From a bacterium (GTDB lineage Bacteria > Patescibacteriota > Microgenomatia > Daviesbacterales > UBA10151), in assembly GCA_027364775.1 (NCBI GenBank), contig DAHXOS010000077.1, positions 1 to 8,236 on the forward strand: a stretch of DNA of 8,236 bases, read 5' to 3'. The translations under genes were made by a program, and so were the position numbers. This document shows, piece by piece, positions 7,552-8,236 of this stretch. Position 1 is the stretch's first letter; every line of letters starts with the position of its first letter. The notes under the pieces were generated by a model that saw only the letters and a list, made by a program, of their open reading frames with translations, did not search any database and was not told the DNA's origin.

Positions 7552-7579
7552 ATTTTATAAAACTAATATAACATGTCTT
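7552..7579 (-). promoter_or_regulatory. polX promoter, predicted leaderless
   Basis: Read on the minus strand: AAGACA (7574-7579, 4 of 6 to the -35 consensus), a 16-base spacer, then TAAAAT (7552-7557). The hexamer ends 6 bases before the ATG at 7545, the same geometry as at gatC and the DHH gene. There is no TG extension. The region is very AT-rich, so chance matches are likely and support rests mainly on the shared spacing. Confidence 0.4.
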
Positions 7580-7711
7580 ATATAATTTTTTGTAAGAGTA
7601 TCAATTTAAAAATAGATAACCAAAAAACCAATACAAGAAAATAGAAATAGTTACTGTAAATCTCATCTAATTCCTTGTTTTATCAAGATAAAGCTTATAC
7701 TCTTTACTATA

Positions 7712-7740
7712 GTGCAAAAAACCTTCTAAAAATGTATAAT
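7712..7740 (+). promoter_or_regulatory. Candidate promoter of the tRNA-Asp gene
   Basis: A perfect -10, TATAAT (7735-7740), lies about 75 bases before the tRNA 5' end. At 17-base spacing the -35 is GTGCAA (7712-7717), a weak match. Transcription would start near 7747, giving a 5' leader of about 68 nt to be removed by RNase P. The leader contains a 7-bp inverted repeat, ACTCTTT/AAAGAGT (7762-7768 with 7781-7787, 12-nt loop). The rest of the 263-base polX/tRNA spacer shows nothing else I can support. Confidence 0.4.
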
Positions 7741-7814
7741 TGCATCTATTCTTCTACTTACACTCTTTATTTAAATAGAAAAAGAGTTATCTTAAGAAGA
7801 AGGTTTAAAAAGTT

Positions 7815-8087
7815 GGGGCCGTAGCTCAGTTGGTTAGAGCGCATCCCTGTAGCAATGCAGCTTTTAGAGGAAACTTTAGAATGAACACTTTGGGATAACG
7901 GTGAAGGCTAAATCTTATAAGATATGCGAACACCGTGGGAACCTTTTAACAAAAGGGCGCCGTAGAGACTAGATACCGAAGTACCTAAATCTTTTAAAAG
8001 ATATGGTAAAGATATAGTCCATGCTGGTATGAAAATATCAGATTACATGCACGGATGAGGTCGCGGGTTCGAGTCCCGTCGGTCCCG
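7815..8087 (+). tRNA. tRNA-Asp(GUC) interrupted by a group I intron
   Basis: Exons 7815-7850 and 8050-8087 join to a 74-nt tRNA. The acceptor stem is GGGGCCG/CGGTCCC with one G-U pair. The D arm is GCTC...GAGC with loop AGTTGGTTA. The anticodon stem is CATCC/GGATG with loop CTGTCAC, so the anticodon is GTC. The variable loop is AGGTC and the T arm GCGGG-TTCGAGT-CCCGT. Discriminator base G73 is the expected aspartate identity element, and the arms closely resemble other bacterial tRNA-Asp genes. CCA is not encoded: the bases after G73 are CCC, so a CCA-adding enzyme is required. The intron falls between U35 and C36, splitting the anticodon, so the gene is non-functional unless splicing is exact. 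Standard tRNA finders may miss or misassign it. Confidence 0.95.
7851..8049 (+). ncRNA. Group I intron, 199 nt, ORF-less, in the tRNA-Asp anticodon loop
   Basis: All core group I helices can be drawn. P1 pairs exon CTGT (7847-7850) with GCAG (7857-7860), giving the diagnostic U-G wobble at the 5' splice site. P2 is TTTTAGAG/CTTTAGAA (7862-7869 with 7874-7881), capped by GAAA. P3 is CTTTGG/CCGAAG (7888-7893 with 7976-7981). P4 is CGGTG/CACCG (7899-7903 with 7931-7935), enclosing a short P5. P6 is CCTTTT/AAAAGG (7942-7947 with 7951-7956). P7 is GACTA/TAGTC (7967-7971 with 8015-8019); the second strand sits in AAGATATAGTCC (8009-8020), a strong match to the conserved S element. P8 is TACC/GGTA with an inner hairpin (7982-8008). 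P9 is CTGGTAT/ATATCAG (8024-8030 with 8035-8041), capped by GAAA. The intron ends in G8049, as required of the omega G. Compactness and two GNRA loops resemble subgroup IC3 tRNA introns. No homing endonuclease fits in 199 nt. Splicing should need only guanosine and Mg2+, but this is inferred. Confidence 0.93.
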
Positions 8088-8104
8088 CCCCTACTTCTCT
8101 TACT

Positions 8105-8156
8105 AAGCCACTTTTAGGAAATAATTACTACCTGTCCGGTTCTGGGCGTGGCTTTT
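8105..8156 (+). terminator. Weak candidate terminator after tRNA-Asp
   Basis: AAGCCAC (8105-8111) and GTGGCTT (8148-8154) form a 7-bp inverted repeat, and the second arm runs into a short T-run ending at 8156. The 36-nt loop is long for an intrinsic terminator and the T-run is only four bases. It overlaps the end of the minus-strand partial gene. No better terminator for the tRNA transcript is visible before the edge. Confidence 0.25.
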
Positions 8157-8236
8157 GTCAATTCACCCCTTAATGGCAAGAATACTTTGCCCACCGGTAA
8201 TTCATCAATTAATTTGACATTTGGAAAGTAGGATAC
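8114..8236 (-). CDS. C-terminal 40 residues of an unidentified protein (partial at right edge)
   Basis: The frame is open from the window edge to a TAA at 8114-8116 and gives a protein-like peptide that starts VSYFPNVKLIDELPVGKV and ends TPRTGQVVIIS. The composition, alternating hydrophobic and polar residues with P and G turns, looks like beta strands at the end of a folded domain. There is no membrane segment. I do not recognise the family and assign no function. The gene is convergent with tRNA-Asp, its stop lying 26 bases after the tRNA 3' end. That the frame is real is likely but not certain at this length. Confidence 0.6.
   Translation of the reverse strand, partial: VSYFPNVKLIDELPVGKVFLPLRGELTKATPRTGQVVIIS

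Noticed and set aside
7912..8002. Repeated AT-rich palindromes (ATCTTATAAGAT and ATCTTTTAAAAGAT) as a possible direct repeat or CRISPR-like unit
   Set aside because: They are the P5 and P8 hairpins of the group I intron. There are only two non-identical copies with no regular spacing or spacers.
7815..8087. tRNA-Ile or tRNA-Ala identity for the interrupted tRNA
   Set aside because: The 5' half resembles tRNA-Ile, but discriminator G73, the T arm and the only valid spliced loop (CTGTCAC) give tRNA-Asp. An Ala reading (CTG + GCAC) would need a 5' exon ending in G and would break the U-G rule of group I introns.

Overview
The window is AT-rich, uses the standard bacterial code (gatB ends in TGA) and holds bacterial housekeeping genes of informational and nucleic-acid metabolism. 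The gene set (GatCAB amidotransferase, PHP-containing DnaE, PolX with a PHP domain, an NrnA-like DHH phosphoesterase), the low GC, the near-absence of Shine-Dalgarno sequences and a group I intron inside a tRNA gene suggest a small-genome Candidate Phyla Radiation/Patescibacteria-type bacterium. A low-GC Firmicutes relative is a less likely alternative. This placement is inference; no taxonomic marker gene is present.

Layout. Bases 1-1368 (minus) are the N-terminal 456 codons of the replicative DNA polymerase III alpha subunit, cut by the left edge. A 103-base spacer with a GC-rich double hairpin separates it from gatB, gatA and gatC (1472-4562, minus), transcribed in the order gatC-gatA-gatB. 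These encode the enzyme that converts mischarged Glu-tRNA(Gln), and often Asp-tRNA(Asn), to the correct amide form. A 216-base divergent spacer (4563-4778) carries two face-to-face promoters and a possible decayed coding remnant. A DHH/DHHA1 phosphoesterase follows on plus (4779-5798) and overlaps convergently by 17 bases with the end of polX (5782-7545, minus), a family X repair polymerase. A 263-base spacer then leads to the most notable element: a tRNA-Asp(GUC) gene (7815-8087, plus) whose anticodon is interrupted between positions 35 and 36 by a compact 199-nt group I intron with no ORF. The last 123 bases are the C-terminal end of an unidentified minus-strand protein.

Shared logic. The complete protein genes lack recognisable Shine-Dalgarno sequences. 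Three of them (gatC, the DHH gene, polX) have a -10-like hexamer exactly 6 nt before the ATG, which places the predicted transcription start on the A of the ATG. This points to leaderless mRNAs as a common expression mode in this organism.
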